Of a stretch of 7,392 nt of DNA, positions 5,666-7,392 are shown one piece after another (the stretch's first letter is position 1; each line of letters starts with the position of its first letter). Below the pieces are notes generated by a model that saw only the letters and a list, made by a program, of their open reading frames with translations, made no database searches and had not been told where the DNA came from. Origin of the DNA: an uncultured Treponema sp. (lineage in GTDB: Bacteria; Spirochaetota; Spirochaetia; Treponematales; Treponemataceae); the NCBI GenBank assembly GCA_946611835.1, contig CAMOEE010000128.1, positions 1-7,392 on the forward strand. Reading direction: 5' to 3'. The position numbers and the translations under genes are program-made.

Positions 5666-7392
5666 ATGCAGGCTATCATTCTTGCGGCAGGTATGGGAAA
5701 ACGCCTCGGCCGATACACACAAGGTGCGACAAAATGCATGGTCAAAGTGAACGGAAAAGCCCTCATTGAATACGCCATCGAATCTTTAGTCGCAAACGGA
5801 GTATCAAGACTCGTCATGGTCATTGGCTACAAGGGTTCATTACTCAAAGAATATATAAACTCTAAATTCAACGAAAACAACCTTAACGGGATGAAAATTG
5901 AATACATTGAAAATGCCGTTTATGACAAGACAAACAATATTTATTCACTTTATCTTGCCAGAAATGAAATGAAAAAAGATGACACTCTTCTTCTTGAAAG
6001 CGACATAATCTTTAAGCCGGAGCTGATTTCAAAAATCATAGCTGATAAAAATCCGAACCTTGCGATGGTCTCACATTTTGAAAGCTGGATGGACGGAACT
6101 TGTACGCAGCTCGACAGTGAGAATAATATAGTAAATATAGTCGATAAAAAGCACTTCAACTGGCAGAACACAGATTCTTACTACAAGACAGTGAACATCT
6201 ACAAATTCTCACCGTCTTTCTCAGCGCAGTATTATGTTCCTTTTTTGGAAGCATATCAAAAATCTTTCGGAAAAAATGAGTATTATGAAGAAGTTCTCAA
6301 AGTTCTGAGTTTTCTTTCCGCAAACATGCTCAAAGGTTTTGTCGTAAGCGGAAACGACTGGTACGAGATTGATGACCCGGCAGATCTTGCAATCGCAGAA
6401 ACAAGATTTGCCTCAAAAGAAGAGCAGATGTCTCGTCTCCAAAAACAGTACGGTGGTTACTGGAGATTCCCTCAGCTAAAGGATTTCTGCTATCTTGTAA
6501 ACCCATACTTTCCGCCACAGAAAATGGTGGACGAGCTAACAGCAAATTTCAAGACTCTGCTCACGGAATATCCAAGCGGAGCCGCACAACAGAGCCTTCT
6601 TGCTGGAAAGATTTTCAATGTCCTCCCAGAACATATTGCGGTAGGAAACGGAGCGGCTGAATTAATTTCATCTTTGTGTGAAAGTATAAATGGAACTGTC
6701 GCTATTCCCTACCCGACCTTCAACGAATACCCTGAGCGATTCAAGAATGCAAAAATCGCTCCCATTTCCGTAAAGGAAGATTTCACCTACGGTAAAGATG
6801 AAATACTAAAGGTTGTTCATGAAACAGGTGCAAAAACCGTCCTACTCATCAATCCTGACAATCCATCTGGGAATTTCATTCCTAGAGACGAGGTTATTGC
6901 CTTGCTTGATGAACTTAAAAATCTTGATGTAACTTTGATTTTCGACGAGTCCTTCATTGATTTTGCAGATTCAGAAAAACGCTACACATTGATTGATGAA
7001 AGCATAATCGAAAAATACCCGAATCTTATCATCATCAAATCAATCAGTAAGAGTTATGGAGTACCAGGCTTACGACTTGGTGTTTTCGTAAATAATAACG
7101 CGGAAACAGTCAAAAAAATCTGTAAGACAAACGCCATATGGAATATCAATTCCTTCGGTGAATATTTCCTTCAGATTTATGACAAATACAAATCAACATA
7201 CAAGGCGGCTTGTGACAGCATTGCTTTTGAGAGAAAACGATTTATTTCTGAGCTTTCAAAATTCAGGGAACTCAAAGTATATCCAAGTCAGGCGAACTTT
7301 TTGCTATGCAAACTCGAATGTCCTCTACTTACATCAAAAAAACTTGCTGAACAGCTTTTGGAAAGCAAGCAAATTTTAATCAAAGATCTTTC
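5666..7392 (+). CDS. LicC-like cytidylyltransferase fused to CobD/HisC-like PLP enzyme (3' truncated)
   Basis: The frame is open from the ATG at 5666 to the window edge (575 complete codons), so the C-terminus is missing. GGAGG at 5652-5656 is a strong ribosome site, and the gene begins one base after the previous stop. Residues 1-245 form a sugar-nucleotidyltransferase-fold domain: LAAGMGKRL (7-15), TKCMVKVNGKALIEY (22-36), NIYSLYLARN (91-100), LLESDIIF (109-116, metal Asp113) and WYEIDDPADLAIAE (232-245). This is the pattern of LicC-type phosphocholine and PntC-type phosphonate cytidylyltransferases. Residues from about 265 onward form a fold-type I aminotransferase: VGNGAAELI (326-334), INPDNPSGNF (395-404, Asn399), IFDESFIDF (425-433, Asp427) and SISKSYGVPGLRLG (459-472, PLP Lys462, Arg470). 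These resemble CobD (threonine-phosphate decarboxylase) more than class V AEP transaminases. A likely role is making a phospho-amino-alcohol and converting it to a CDP derivative for envelope decoration. HisC-like transamination or phosphonate chemistry is also possible. Confidence 0.85.
   Translation, partial: MQAIILAAGMGKRLGRYTQGATKCMVKVNGKALIEYAIESLVANGVSRLVMVIGYKGSLLKEYINSKFNENNLNGMKIEYIENAVYDKTNNIYSLYLARNEMKKDDTLLLESDIIFKPELISKIIADKNPNLAMVSHFESWMDGTCTQLDSENNIVNIVDKKHFNWQNTDSYYKTVNIYKFSPSFSAQYYVPFLEAYQKSFGKNEYYEEVLKVLSFLSANMLKGFVVSGNDWYEIDDPADLAIAETRFASKEEQMSRLQKQYGGYWRFPQLKDFCYLVNPYFPPQKMVDELTANFKTLLTEYPSGAAQQSLLAGKIFNVLPEHIAVGNGAAELISSLCESINGTVAIPYPTFNEYPERFKNAKIAPISVKEDFTYGKDEILKVVHETGAKTVLLINPDNPSGNFIPRDEVIALLDELKNLDVTLIFDESFIDFADSEKRYTLIDESIIEKYPNLIIIKSISKSYGVPGLRLGVFVNNNAETVKKICKTNAIWNINSFGEYFLQIYDKYKSTYKAACDSIAFERKRFISELSKFRELKVYPSQANFLLCKLECPLLTSKKLAEQLLESKQILIKDL

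Noticed and set aside
5479..5823. Minus-strand 114-aa open frame spanning the junction of the TagF-like and nucleotidyltransferase genes
   Set aside because: It is antisense to two strongly supported coding regions and shows no motif or promoter.

Overview
The window reads as a bacterial chromosomal stretch from an envelope-polymer (glycan or glycerophosphate-type) locus. Every gene is on the + strand. The moderate, uneven GC, the YidC-plus-phosphatase-superfamily fusion, the TagF-like transferase and the cytidylyltransferase-aminotransferase fusion together suggest a host-associated spirochaete such as Treponema. A Lachnospiraceae-like Firmicute cannot be excluded. This placement is inference from gene content; no marker gene is present.

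Layout: (1) Bases 1-494 hold the 3' end of a GT-B fold glycosyltransferase (GT4 type). (2) A near-perfect AT-rich palindrome at 479-507 contains its stop codon and the -35 box of the next gene. (3) Bases 535-1622 hold an AT-rich pair of overlapping genes. The first is a 117-aa protein of unknown function; the second is a compact HipA-like Ser/Thr kinase with intact catalytic motifs. No HipB-type regulator is visible. (4) A strong extended -10 promoter at 1635-1664 starts a tight three-gene operon running off the right edge. Its first gene encodes a 905-aa polytopic membrane protein: a YidC/Oxa1-like domain, further membrane segments and a C-terminal LTA-synthase/sulfatase-superfamily domain. 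The second encodes a membrane-anchored TagF-like CDP-alcohol phosphotransferase. The third encodes a LicC-like nucleotidyltransferase fused to a CobD/HisC-like PLP enzyme, truncated by the window end.

How the genes could work together (inference): the fusion enzyme makes a phospho-amino-alcohol by PLP chemistry and activates it with CTP. The TagF-like protein uses a CDP-activated phospho-alcohol to build or modify a polymer at the inner face of the membrane. The YidC-sulfatase fusion then transfers or remodels a phospho-substituent on the outer face. The HipA-like pair looks like an acquired cassette inserted between glycan genes.

Both genes that start transcription units here (535 and 1672) have a good promoter whose predicted start point falls on the ATG, and no Shine-Dalgarno sequence. 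They may be leaderless. There is no gap above 300 bases and no sign of tRNA, rRNA, CRISPR or insertion sequences.
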